In this document: positions 1 to 8,335 of the stretch, piece after piece
Layout of the letters: each line of letters begins with the position of its first letter
Position numbering within the stretch: position 1 is the stretch's first letter
Origin: an uncultured bacterium
GTDB taxonomy: Bacteria > Myxococcota_A > Polyangia > Polyangiales > Houyiibacteriaceae
Direction: 5' to 3'
DNA: 64,000 nt
NCBI GenBank assembly: GCA_938024995.1
Contig: CALJDU010000044.1
Coordinates: forward strand, 1 to 64,000
The notes under the pieces: generated by a model
Database searches by the model: none
What the model saw: only the letters and a program-made list of their open reading frames with translations
Told to the model about the DNA's origin: nothing
Made by a program: the position numbers and the translations under genes

Positions 1-1
1 G

Positions 2-94
2 GTCGCGATGATCGCGGTATGCCGCAAGCTGCTGACCATGCTCAACGCGATGGCGCGCGACAACGTCAATTGGCAGGGAAATCCAGCCAGTTAA
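2..94 (+). CDS. IS110-family-like transposase, C-terminal end (partial)
   Basis: Only the last 30 codons and the TAA stop lie in the window; the gene begins upstream. The visible peptide contains RKLLTMLNAMARDNVNW, which resembles the conserved C-terminus of IS110/IS116-type DEDD transposases (a KLL..LNAM....W motif). These enzymes move insertion sequences by a RuvC-fold plus serine chemistry. No terminal inverted repeat is visible after the stop, as expected for IS110 elements, which usually lack one. Identification rests on a short tail, so the family call is moderate; it is clearly a coding C-terminus rather than chance reading. Confidence 0.6.
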   Translation, partial: VAMIAVCRKLLTMLNAMARDNVNWQGNPAS

Positions 95-105
95 AGACAG
101 TTGCT

Positions 106-140
106 TGCCTTCGGCATTCACCCCATCGTTCGCTTCGCTC
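106..140 (+). repeat. Headless copy of the dispersed ATTCACC/CGTTCGC repeat
   Basis: Starting 11 bases after the transposase stop, the segment TGCCTTCGGCATTCACC followed by CGTTCGCTTCGCTC matches the second half of the copies at 24637, 24700 and 24861. The leading variable hairpin of the family is absent here; transposase sequence takes its place. The rest of 141-271 is GC-rich and holds an inverted pair (GAGATGCG near 160, CGCATCTC near 202) but no gene I can support. Confidence 0.6.
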
Positions 141-271
141 AGTGCTACCGCGCGCCGACGAGATGCGAATCCGTTCGGTTCGCGCTTCGCGCGTCCCTCG
201 GCGCATCTCCACGGCGCTCGCTCTCTTCATTCTCGACACCCGGGCGCGCTCGTCCTCGCTTTACTCTCCTC

Positions 272-610
272 TTAGTTGAGCGTGACGTCTCCGAGGTAGT
301 TGGGGCAGCAGCCGCCGTCTTCTGTGCTCAGCGCGACCGCTCCCGCGAAGCTCTCCGTCCCGTCGGTCAGGTCGACGAGGACATCGCCATCCGCGGTGAA
401 CGCACCATCGCGGGTGAAGGCCCGGCTACAGTCACCATCGCAGTCAAAGTCCACACCGCCGATGGTCCCCGTCAACGTCGACGGAGCGGAGCCGTCCGCC
501 TTCCGCACCTGGAGGTCGAACGCAGGGCTCGCGCAATCGCACGCGCACCCGAAGAGGGTCGCCGCGCCAAACACAAGAAGAAGCAGTAGGAGAATCGCGA
601 AGTGTCGCAT
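272..610 (-). CDS. Small secreted lipoprotein of unknown function
   Basis: 112 aa. The N-terminus is a type II signal peptide: Met-Arg-His, a long Leu/Val/Phe core, then LFGC as a plausible lipobox near residue 22, followed by CACDC. The mature part is acidic, with a Cys pair in a CDGDC motif and another in GGCC near the C-terminus, so a small disulfide-bonded beta-rich domain is likely. No family recognised. It is divergent from the cytochrome-type gene at 732 with about 120 bp between them. Confidence 0.7.
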   Translation of the reverse strand: MRHFAILLLLLLVFGAATLFGCACDCASPAFDLQVRKADGSAPSTLTGTIGGVDFDCDGDCSRAFTRDGAFTADGDVLVDLTDGTESFAGAVALSTEDGGCCPNYLGDVTLN

Positions 611-731
611 GGCCGCAGGTTAGCCAAGCGAGCGCTCGCTGTCCCATGACGTTGGACAGCTCACTGCGTGAGTCGCCCACGTGATCGGTTCGTAATCAGA
701 GAAATACGGCGTCGACGATAATCTACGCGAC

Positions 732-3134
732 GTGAGCGATGTACCAGCGGCAAGGCATCTCGCGCGGCTCTGGATGTCGCTCGCGTTGGTCTCGTCTCTC
801 GCGTGCGATGGCTGGATCGCCGATCCCCCGCTCGCCGACGATGGCGGAACCACCGATACGCGACGCGACGAGGATGACACCGAACCTCCTCCCCCGATCG
901 ATGTCGGAGGTCCAGACGATTGCTCCACACCGGAGGCATACTTCACCTCTCGGCTCTGGCCCCAAGTTCTCGAAGCGCGCTGCATCCGCTGTCATCGAAG
1001 CGGAGGCGAGGCAGAAGAGGACGCCTTCGCGCTCCGGACCGAACTGGAAGACGACGACTTTCTCGCGACGAACTTCGCGACCGTTCAACGGCTGGCACAA
1101 GAGAAGTTGCCGAGTCATGACGACCGCGCGCTGCTGGAGCTCAAGCCCACGGGCACCGTGATGCACGGCGGCGGTACCGCGATCTCCAGCGGCGGTCTCC
1201 TCCACCGACTCATCCTCGGGTTCATCCAGCGCGTCGACGGAGAGCCGTGCGATCCAGATGTCGAGCCGCCGGTCGACGTCCCTTTCTTTGACGGCGTGAC
1301 CTACGCGTCTCCTGCTCGCGTCCTTCGCAAAGCCAGCCTCGCCCTCGCGGGACGACTCCCGACCACCGCGGAACAAGACGCGGTCTCGGCGGGCGGCTTC
1401 GAGGCCGTGGGAACGCAGCTCGACGCGATGATGAGCGAGGAGGGTTTCGTCGAGCGGGTGCAAGAAGGCTTCTCCGATGTCTTGCTCACCGAAGGCTACA
1501 CCGCGTCGACCGGAGAGCTCCTCGCGTACGAGAATTTCCCAGACCGCAACTGGCTCTACGACGAGGCCTACCCCTATCCCGTCGTCTCCCGAGATCCGTC
1601 GAACATCTACCGCGTTGGGCACGACTACAATAACGCGCTCCGTCGCGAACCCCGCGAGCTCGTCGCCTACATCGTCCGCGGAGACCGCCCGATCACAGAG
1701 CTGCTCACGGCCAACTACGCCATGGTCTCGCCGTACACCGCGCGCGGGTACGGGGTGTTTGCGGAGCTCCAGGACTCCTTCACGGACACCAACGATCCCT
1801 ACGAGTACATCCCGACCCGTCTCCCGCCGCGGCGCAACCGCCACGGCGACGTTCAGGAGAGCGCCGACGGTCGGTACCCACATGCTGGCGTCCTCACGAC
1901 GCCGCAGTGGCTAAGTCGGTTTCAGACGACGACCACGAATCGGAACCGAGCGCGCACGCGTACGTTCTACCGTCAGTTCTTCGGCGTCGATCTGCTCGCC
2001 CTCTCTCAAGCGGTCACGGACGCCGCGGACGTGACCGCGCGCTTCGCCAACCCGACGATGGAGGCACCGGATTGCGTTGGGTGCCATCGCATCATGGACC
2101 CGATCGCGGGCTTGTTTCAGCGCTACGCCGCGGCCGGCGAGTTCATCGTCACACCAGAGGAACCCTGGCACACAGATATGTTCCCGCCCGGATTCGAGAG
2201 TGACGAAGAGCTTCCAGCGGAAGAGAGCTGGCGATCACTTCAGTGGCTGGCGGAACGCGCGAGCGGCGATCCCCGCTTCGCGAGCACGATGGCCGAGCAC
2301 GCGTTCTACATCCTAACGCAGTCACCTCGCATCGAGCCCCCCATCGACGAAGACGATCCGCTCTACGCGCGACGCCTGCGCGCGAGCGCGGCGCGGCGCG
2401 ACGTCATCAATGACGCGGCCCGCGAGCTCATCGCGAACGACTTCAACATCAAGGCCGCCTTTCGCTCGCTCGTCCTGAGCCAGCTCTATCGCGCGGAGGC
2501 CTATGTCGGCCCTGAGCCAGACGCCGGACGTTCGGTCGAGCTTGAGGCGATCGGTCTGTGGACGCTGCTCACCCCCGAACAGCTGATGCGAAAGTTCAAC
2601 GCGATCTTTGGGTTCACCATGGGTTCGCTCGATCCCTTCCCGTACCTGACGAGCAGCCTCGCGAGCCCCACGCCCGAGAATCACTACCGCCTCTACGGCG
2701 GGATCGATCGCCTCGAGGTCACGCTCCGCGCCGCGACCCCGAACGCCGCAATGGGCGCGGTCATGCGAGACGTCGCCAATCAGCTCAGCTGCGAGCTGGT
2801 CCCGGTCGCGCTCCGCGAAGGTCCTGGCGCTCGGGTCCATGAGCTCTTCCCCTTCGTCGACGAGAACACGACGGACGAGTTCGCGATCCGGCAGAACATC
2901 GCGTCCCTTCACGCGCTCATCTTGGGTCGGAGCGCGAGCGAGCTTGAGGTCTCGCGGCTCTGGCGACTCTTTCAAGAAGTGCGCGCCGATGGTGTCGCGC
3001 AGATCGCCGCCGGGTCGCAGCGTGATCGGTTGAACTACGCCTGCGGCTCACACCCCGACCCCGAATATGTCGGCCGCGCGTGGCAAGCGCTCTTCGTCTA
3101 CTTCGTGCGCCATCCGGAGTTCTTGTTGCAATGA
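732..3134 (+). CDS. DUF1588/DUF1592-like di-heme c-type cytochrome lipoprotein
   Basis: 800 aa, GTG start. The N-terminus has a hydrophobic stretch ending SSLAC, a lipobox-like motif (an ATG at 774 would also leave a signal peptide). Two heme c sites are visible: CIRCH near residue 85 and CVGCH near residue 448; the second lies in CVGCHRIMDPIAG, the kind of Cys-x-x-Cys-His plus DP motif found in DUF1588 of planctomycete and myxobacterial cytochromes. The middle contains the Trp/Tyr-rich region typical of the DUF1592 group. It is followed after a few bases by a DUF1501 protein. Such pairs are common in planctomycetes and myxobacteria but their substrate is unknown. The family assignment is by motif, not alignment. 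Confidence 0.8.
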   Translation: MSDVPAARHLARLWMSLALVSSLACDGWIADPPLADDGGTTDTRRDEDDTEPPPPIDVGGPDDCSTPEAYFTSRLWPQVLEARCIRCHRSGGEAEEDAFALRTELEDDDFLATNFATVQRLAQEKLPSHDDRALLELKPTGTVMHGGGTAISSGGLLHRLILGFIQRVDGEPCDPDVEPPVDVPFFDGVTYASPARVLRKASLALAGRLPTTAEQDAVSAGGFEAVGTQLDAMMSEEGFVERVQEGFSDVLLTEGYTASTGELLAYENFPDRNWLYDEAYPYPVVSRDPSNIYRVGHDYNNALRREPRELVAYIVRGDRPITELLTANYAMVSPYTARGYGVFAELQDSFTDTNDPYEYIPTRLPPRRNRHGDVQESADGRYPHAGVLTTPQWLSRFQTTTTNRNRARTRTFYRQFFGVDLLALSQAVTDAADVTARFANPTMEAPDCVGCHRIMDPIAGLFQRYAAAGEFIVTPEEPWHTDMFPPGFESDEELPAEESWRSLQWLAERASGDPRFASTMAEHAFYILTQSPRIEPPIDEDDPLYARRLRASAARRDVINDAARELIANDFNIKAAFRSLVLSQLYRAEAYVGPEPDAGRSVELEAIGLWTLLTPEQLMRKFNAIFGFTMGSLDPFPYLTSSLASPTPENHYRLYGGIDRLEVTLRAATPNAAMGAVMRDVANQLSCELVPVALREGPGARVHELFPFVDENTTDEFAIRQNIASLHALILGRSASELEVSRLWRLFQEVRADGVAQIAAGSQRDRLNYACGSHPDPEYVGRAWQALFVYFVRHPEFLLQ

Positions 3135-3158
3135 GGTGGCGACGATGAGGTGGCGACA

Positions 3159-4442
3159 ATGACGAGACGCCTAAAGAGACGCCAGTTCCTCAAGCTCGCC
3201 GCGACCGCGGGCGTGGCGGTCTCTGCTCCGCTGGTGTTCCCGTCGCGGGTCGGAGCCGAGCCATATGAGGGCCCGTGCTTCGCGATTTTCAACGCGCAAG
3301 GTGGATGGGACACGACGATGTTGTGTGATCCGCGCGGCGCGACGGATCTGAACGATCACTACGACCCGAGCCAGATCATCACGCGTGGCGCGCACCGCTT
3401 CGCGCCGACCGCGGGTCACGTGATTGAGCCCAGCGCGGACACGATGACGAACGAGGACTTCTTCGCGAAGTACGGCAGTGAGCTCTTGGTCATCAACGGC
3501 ATCGACACTTCAGTAAACAACCACACACCGTGCGAGCGCTACACCGCGACCGGCAAGCTCAACAGCACCGAGTTCCCTACGTTCGCCGCGCTCGTGGGCG
3601 CCGCCAAGGCGCCTGACGCCGCGCTCTCTTTCATGACGTTCGGCGGCTACTCCGGCACCGGCAACATCATCGCGGCGACCCGCGTCCCGTACGCGAACAG
3701 CCTCCGCCGCTTAGGCGACGTGGACGTTCGAGACAACGCCCCCAGCGCGGAAGCCGAGGCGATGATCAGCGAGGCGCTCGGCGAGGTCGCGCGGGCGGGA
3801 CACTCGCTCCCCAAGCTCGCGCGCGCCAGGAGCTTTCTTTACGCCGCGCAGACCGGCGCACAAGACCTCTCCCGCGCGGTTCCGTTCATTCCGGATCGCG
3901 CGCCGGAAGACAACATGAAGAAGCAAGCCGACATCGCGCTCGCGGGCTTCGCATCGGGCCTCGCCGTATCCGCCAACTTGGAGATGGGTCGCTTCGATAG
4001 TCATGACAGCAACGACAGCGATCAGCTCCGCTTCCTCCCGCGGCTCCTCTCCGCGGTGGACTACTTCCTTGAGCGGGCCGAAGAGCTGGGCATCCGGGAC
4101 CGCGTCGTCGTCGTCGTGCAGTCCGAGATGGGCAGGACGCCTTGGTACAACGACACCCGTGGCAAAGATCACTGGTCCGTGAACTCGCAGCTCATCCTCG
4201 GGCCGGGCATCACGGGCAACCGCGTCGTGGGCGCGACTCGTTACGACGAAGAAGCCGGCAACGATTTAGCGCCCGAGACGATCAACCCGATCACGCTCGC
4301 CCTCGACCCCCGCGGCATTCGGATCCGCCCCGAGCACATTCACGACGCGCTGCGACGTTACGCCGGGATCGCCTCCCATCCGCTCTCTGAGCGATTCGAC
4401 CTTGAGGTCAGCGAAGAAGAGCAGCTCGCGGGCCTGATTTAG
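3159..4442 (+). CDS. DUF1501 family protein with Tat signal
   Basis: 427 aa from ATG 3159. That start is preferred to the in-frame GTG at 3150 because GAGGTGG at 3147-3153 gives proper spacing. The N-terminus RRLKRRQFLKLAATAG is a twin-arginine signal, so the protein is exported folded. The C-terminal half has VVVQSEMGRTPW followed by KDHW, the hallmark of DUF1501, an alkaline-phosphatase-superfamily-like fold of unknown substrate. It lies 24 bp after the cytochrome-type gene, and the spacer contains a duplicated 13-base unit (ATGAGGTGGCGAC at 3131 and 3145). The two genes are almost certainly one operon. Confidence 0.85.
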   Translation: MTRRLKRRQFLKLAATAGVAVSAPLVFPSRVGAEPYEGPCFAIFNAQGGWDTTMLCDPRGATDLNDHYDPSQIITRGAHRFAPTAGHVIEPSADTMTNEDFFAKYGSELLVINGIDTSVNNHTPCERYTATGKLNSTEFPTFAALVGAAKAPDAALSFMTFGGYSGTGNIIAATRVPYANSLRRLGDVDVRDNAPSAEAEAMISEALGEVARAGHSLPKLARARSFLYAAQTGAQDLSRAVPFIPDRAPEDNMKKQADIALAGFASGLAVSANLEMGRFDSHDSNDSDQLRFLPRLLSAVDYFLERAEELGIRDRVVVVVQSEMGRTPWYNDTRGKDHWSVNSQLILGPGITGNRVVGATRYDEEAGNDLAPETINPITLALDPRGIRIRPEHIHDALRRYAGIASHPLSERFDLEVSEEEQLAGLI

Positions 4443-4491
4443 TCGCCAACTACACCGGATGCGACGGCGACCCTCTCGAGACACTCGCGAC

Positions 4492-4546
4492 GGAAGCTGG
4501 CGCGCCCCATCTGCCATCCGCAGCATGCGCCGACTCAAGAACGACC
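4492..4546 (+). repeat. Third copy of the GGAAGCTGGCGCGCC dispersed repeat
   Basis: Between the convergent ends of the DUF1501 gene and the helicase, about 55 bp match the repeats at 46925 and 47149. The match runs from GGAAGCTGGCGCGCCCCATC through CCGCAGCATGCGCC to an ACTC.AGAAC end, with only a few differences. It contains the palindrome GGCGCGCC and a CTGC/GCAG mini-hairpin. A dispersed intergenic element is the simplest reading. Confidence 0.7.
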
Positions 4547-4557
4547 TCGACACACAT

Positions 4558-7077
4558 CTACGCCGTACCCAGCGAGATCAGCTCGAGCGACACCTTGCCC
4601 GACTCCCGCGCCGCGGCGAGCGACACCTTCACCGTGAACGACCACTCGCGATGGTCTTCGGGGTCGATCAAGATCTGCCGCGCGGTCCAGTGCTCGCTTT
4701 CCTTCGTGACCTCGAGGTAGCGCGGATTGCGCGCGACCGGATCGGTCCGGAGCTCGTCGTAGGTCGCCCAATACGGCTGCATCGCTTCCATGATCTGCTG
4801 CATGTTCCAGTCGCCGCTGACCATCGCTTCCGCGCGGTCGGATTCTCGCCTCGCGATCGCTTTCACCAAGCGCCACACCTCGTTGCGCACGAGCACCGTG
4901 AACGACTTTTCGTCGCGCGTGATGTCCGTCTCGTCGACCTCTTCTTCGCGCGCGGCGAGCTCCTTTTCGTCAACGCCATCGCGCAGCATCGCCCACTCAT
5001 CGAGCAAGCTGGAGTCGACCGCGCGGACCTCACCTTCGAGCCACTCCGTGAGATCATAGACCTCGTCGGTCTTGGCGTTCTCCGGGACGTTCTGCACGAG
5101 CGCCTTGTACGCCTCGGTCAGGTAGCGCAAGAGCACCCCTTCGCTCCGCGGCAGGCCGTGCTCTTTGACGTACTCGCGGAAGGTCATCCCGAGCTCGTAC
5201 ATCTCACGAACGATCGACTTGGGCCGGATGTTCTCGTAGGCCCACGGGTTGTTCTCGCGGAAGACGTCGAAGGTCGCGTAGAGGAGGTCCTTCTTGGGTT
5301 TGGGGTTCTCGATCTTCTCGAGCTTCTCCATCCGCTCGTCGTACTCGATCCCCTCCATCTTCATCTCGGCGACCGCGCGCCCCTTAAGCGTGTTGAGCTG
5401 ACCCATCAAGACCGCGCGCGGGTCTTCGAGGATCGCTTCCACCAAGGTCACGATGTCGAGGGCGTAGTCCGGCGCGTCGCGATCAAAGACGCTGACCGCT
5501 TCCACGACGTAGAGCGAGAGCGCTTGGTTGAGCGAGAAGTCGCTCTGCAGATCGGCGTTGACCGTGACCTCGCCCTTCCCGTCCCGCGTACCGAGCGTGA
5601 CGATCCCGGCGTCGCGGAGCGAGCGGACCATCGCGATCGCTTTACGTCCATGTTCGCGCTTTCGTCGCGGAGACTCGTGAGACGATCGGATGAGCGTCTT
5701 CATCGCCGCGCACCCACCTTCTTCACGCGCGAGCACGTTGAGCAGCATTCCGTGCGTCACTTTGAAGCGTGACGTCAGCTTCTCGGGCTCTCCTTCGCGC
5801 AGCTTCACAAAGGTCTTCTCGTCCCAGTGCGCGTAACCGCGATCCGGCGGCTTCTTCAGGCGCAGCTTGCGCATCTTTTTCGCGTCGCCCGCGGCCTTGT
5901 TCCGCATCGACTCGTTCTCGACCACGTGCTCCGGCGCCTGCGCGACCACGCTGCCTTGGTCATCGAAACCTTTACGTCCTGCGCGCCCCGCGATCTGCTG
6001 AAAGTCGCGCACCTTGAGGACGCCGGTCTTCTCCCCGTCGTACTTGCACAGCTTCGTGAAGAGCACGCTCCGGATCGGGATGTTCACGCCCACGCCGAGC
6101 GTGTCCGTTCCGCAGATGATCTTGAGGTGCCCATCTTGCGCGAGACGCTCGATGAGCCGGCGATACTTCGGGAGCATGCCCGCGTGATGCACGCCAACGC
6201 CGTGAAAGGTGAAGCGCTTGAGCTCTTTACCGAAGGGGCTGTCGAAGCGGAAGTGACCGACCGTTTCCTTGATCGCCTTCTTCTGCTCCTTCGTGAGGAA
6301 GTCGATGCTCATCAAGTTCTGCGCTTGCTCGGCAGCCGAGCGTTGCGTGAAGTGGACGATGTAGATCGGCACCTTCTTCGCTTCGAGCAGGTCGTTGATG
6401 GTCTCGTGAAGCGGCGTCAGGCGGTACTCGTAGTCGAGCGGGACCGGGCGCTCGACGGTCTTCACGAGCGCGCACTCTTCGCCGGTCAGCTCTTCGATCG
6501 CCTTCTCGAACGGCGTGGTGTCACCGAGCGTCGCCGACATCAGCAAGAAACGAACGTCAGGCAAGGTGAGGAGCGGGATCTGCCAGGCCACCCCGCGCTC
6601 GCGGTCGGAGTAGAAGTGGAACTCGTCCATGATGACGTAGTCGACGACCGAGTCTTTGCCTTCGCGCAGCGCGACGTTGCTTAGGATCTCGGCGGTGCAA
6701 CAGATCACCGTGGCGCCCGCGTTGACGCTCGCGTCACCGGTCATCATCCCGACGTTCTCCGCGCCGAGCACCTTGCACATGTCAAAGAACTTCTCGCTTA
6801 CGAGCGCCTTGATCGGGGCGGTGTAGAACGCGCGGCGCCCCTCTGCGAGCGCCTTGAAGCACATCGCGAGCGCGACCATCGACTTGCCGGATCCGGTTGG
6901 CGTGTTGAGCACGACGCTCTTGTCCGCGAACACCTCGAGGATGGCCTCCTCTTGCGCAGGATAGAGCGAGATCCCGAGGTCCTCCGCGTACGAGAGGTAG
7001 CCCTCGAGCAACGCGTCTTCGGTCACGCCACCCTCAGGCGGCAGGTACTGTTCAAGCAACGCCGGCATGCGGCGCAA
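4558..7077 (-). CDS. Ski2-like DEAD/DEAH-box RNA helicase (DUF3516 type)
   Basis: 839 aa. The helicase core is clear: Walker A TPTGSGKS at about 59-66, motif Ia TAPIKALVSEK at about 86-96, motif II DEFH at about 151-154, motif III SATLGDT at about 181, and motif VI QIAGRAGRKGFD in the second RecA domain. The last third (about 450-839) is a long helical region ending in a beta-rich part. It matches the C-terminal layout of bacterial DUF3516 helicases, which are likely RNA helicases with an ATP-driven 3'-5' motor. It lies 62 bp after the PLP enzyme on the same strand, so co-transcription is possible. The start could be four codons later (second Met). Confidence 0.88.
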   Translation of the reverse strand: MRRMPALLEQYLPPEGGVTEDALLEGYLSYAEDLGISLYPAQEEAILEVFADKSVVLNTPTGSGKSMVALAMCFKALAEGRRAFYTAPIKALVSEKFFDMCKVLGAENVGMMTGDASVNAGATVICCTAEILSNVALREGKDSVVDYVIMDEFHFYSDRERGVAWQIPLLTLPDVRFLLMSATLGDTTPFEKAIEELTGEECALVKTVERPVPLDYEYRLTPLHETINDLLEAKKVPIYIVHFTQRSAAEQAQNLMSIDFLTKEQKKAIKETVGHFRFDSPFGKELKRFTFHGVGVHHAGMLPKYRRLIERLAQDGHLKIICGTDTLGVGVNIPIRSVLFTKLCKYDGEKTGVLKVRDFQQIAGRAGRKGFDDQGSVVAQAPEHVVENESMRNKAAGDAKKMRKLRLKKPPDRGYAHWDEKTFVKLREGEPEKLTSRFKVTHGMLLNVLAREEGGCAAMKTLIRSSHESPRRKREHGRKAIAMVRSLRDAGIVTLGTRDGKGEVTVNADLQSDFSLNQALSLYVVEAVSVFDRDAPDYALDIVTLVEAILEDPRAVLMGQLNTLKGRAVAEMKMEGIEYDERMEKLEKIENPKPKKDLLYATFDVFRENNPWAYENIRPKSIVREMYELGMTFREYVKEHGLPRSEGVLLRYLTEAYKALVQNVPENAKTDEVYDLTEWLEGEVRAVDSSLLDEWAMLRDGVDEKELAAREEEVDETDITRDEKSFTVLVRNEVWRLVKAIARRESDRAEAMVSGDWNMQQIMEAMQPYWATYDELRTDPVARNPRYLEVTKESEHWTARQILIDPEDHREWSFTVKVSLAAARESGKVSLELISLGTA

Positions 7078-7139
7078 GGTCGCACGGACGCCGGCGTCTG
7101 TCTGCGCGCGTCTCGGGTCGAGCGTGGAACCCGCGCCGA

Positions 7140-8318
7140 CTACCCGAAGCTCTGCCCCTCTCCGCGATACGTCGACGCGGCGCAGAGCGCGCCTTCGCTC
7201 CAGACGAGCACCTCTCCGAAGCGCTCAAGCGGCTCGCCCGCTTTCGCGGGGCGCATGAAGGCGACGTCGCCGATCCCGAGCGCGCTGGCCTTGAGCGGCG
7301 TCTGCACTTCACCGAAACCTTCCATTCCGAGCGAGCGCGCGCCGCCAAGCGGGAGCGGTGAACGGTCCACGCCGGTCGGCCCCGACGCGATGTAGCCCCC
7401 GCCAAAGCAGGTCACGATCTCAGGATCTGGGCGACGCGTGATCGGGAGCGCCAGGAAGAGCGCCGGTCGAAGAACCAGGTCATCGTAGCCATCGAAGAGG
7501 TGCGGGCAGTAGAGACCCGACCCGATCGTCGTCTCCGTCACGGCCGGGTCTTCGCTGGTGGACGCGATGCTTCCTGTGCCGCCCCCGTTGACGAGCGTAA
7601 TCTCGTGACCGTCTCGACGGAGCGCCGCGACGACCTCGGTTCGTAGCCGCGCGACGTGTGAACGAGAGCGCCTCTTGATCGCGCGCAGCGCCAGCTCCTT
7701 AAGCGGATCTCGGACGCGCCCGCGGTCGGACACGCCCGCGACCTGCGCCTCGTAGCACATCACGCTGTCGAGCCGGACATGCGGTCTCGTCTTGATGAAG
7801 CGGCCGAGCGCGCTCGCGTCCCGAGCGCTTCGAATCGGGCTCCGGCGTACGCCGACGTGCGCGCCCATCGTTCGCAACGACCCGTCCAGATCGATGCAGA
7901 GACGAAACGCTACGCCCGCTTCCTGTGCGACGCGTGAGAGCACCGCGACCTGGTCTTCGTGGTCGACCATCACGCGCGTGACCTCCGCTGCGCTGACGAG
8001 CGCGCGGGCTTCTTGTTCCCGCGCGACGGGGTATGCCAAGAGGAGATCGCTGGCGCCACGCTTCGCCAGCCAGGCGGTCTCATAGGGCGAGAAGGTCATG
8101 ACGCCGACCACTTGCTCATCGCGGACGACACGCTCGATCAACGAACGGACCCGGACTGACTTTGACGCGATCCGTAGCGGTCGGCCCCTCGCCGCGCGTT
8201 TGAGAAAGGCGAAGTTACGGTCGAAGGCGTCGAGATCGACGATCGCGGCGGGCAGCACGTGATCATCGAGAAGCGCGGGATCGATCGGCGAGGCGTCGAG
8301 CGGCGAAGAAGCGTTCAC
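7140..8318 (-). CDS. PLP-dependent alanine-racemase-fold enzyme (amino acid deaminase/aldolase family)
   Basis: 392 aa, GTG start. The N-terminal half is a fold-type III TIM barrel: TPAAIVDL-like start (LPAAIVDLDAFDRN) followed by RIASKSVR, where the Lys of ASKSVR is the expected PLP Schiff-base residue. NGGGTGSI near residue 245 fits the phosphate-binding glycine loop. The C-terminal part has FGGGYIASGPTG, as in D-threonine aldolase or D-serine dehydratase-like proteins. A deaminase or aldolase acting on a D-amino acid is likely, but the substrate cannot be read from sequence. It is divergent from the PilZ-like gene, with only 17 bp between starts. Confidence 0.8.
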   Translation of the reverse strand: MNASSPLDASPIDPALLDDHVLPAAIVDLDAFDRNFAFLKRAARGRPLRIASKSVRVRSLIERVVRDEQVVGVMTFSPYETAWLAKRGASDLLLAYPVAREQEARALVSAAEVTRVMVDHEDQVAVLSRVAQEAGVAFRLCIDLDGSLRTMGAHVGVRRSPIRSARDASALGRFIKTRPHVRLDSVMCYEAQVAGVSDRGRVRDPLKELALRAIKRRSRSHVARLRTEVVAALRRDGHEITLVNGGGTGSIASTSEDPAVTETTIGSGLYCPHLFDGYDDLVLRPALFLALPITRRPDPEIVTCFGGGYIASGPTGVDRSPLPLGGARSLGMEGFGEVQTPLKASALGIGDVAFMRPAKAGEPLERFGEVLVWSEGALCAASTYRGEGQSFG

Positions 8319-8335
8319 GGCGCGAGGGTAGCCTG

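Noticed and set aside
4459..5772. 437-aa plus-strand frame opposite the helicase
   Set aside because: Antisense to clear helicase motifs; composition is that of a shadow frame.
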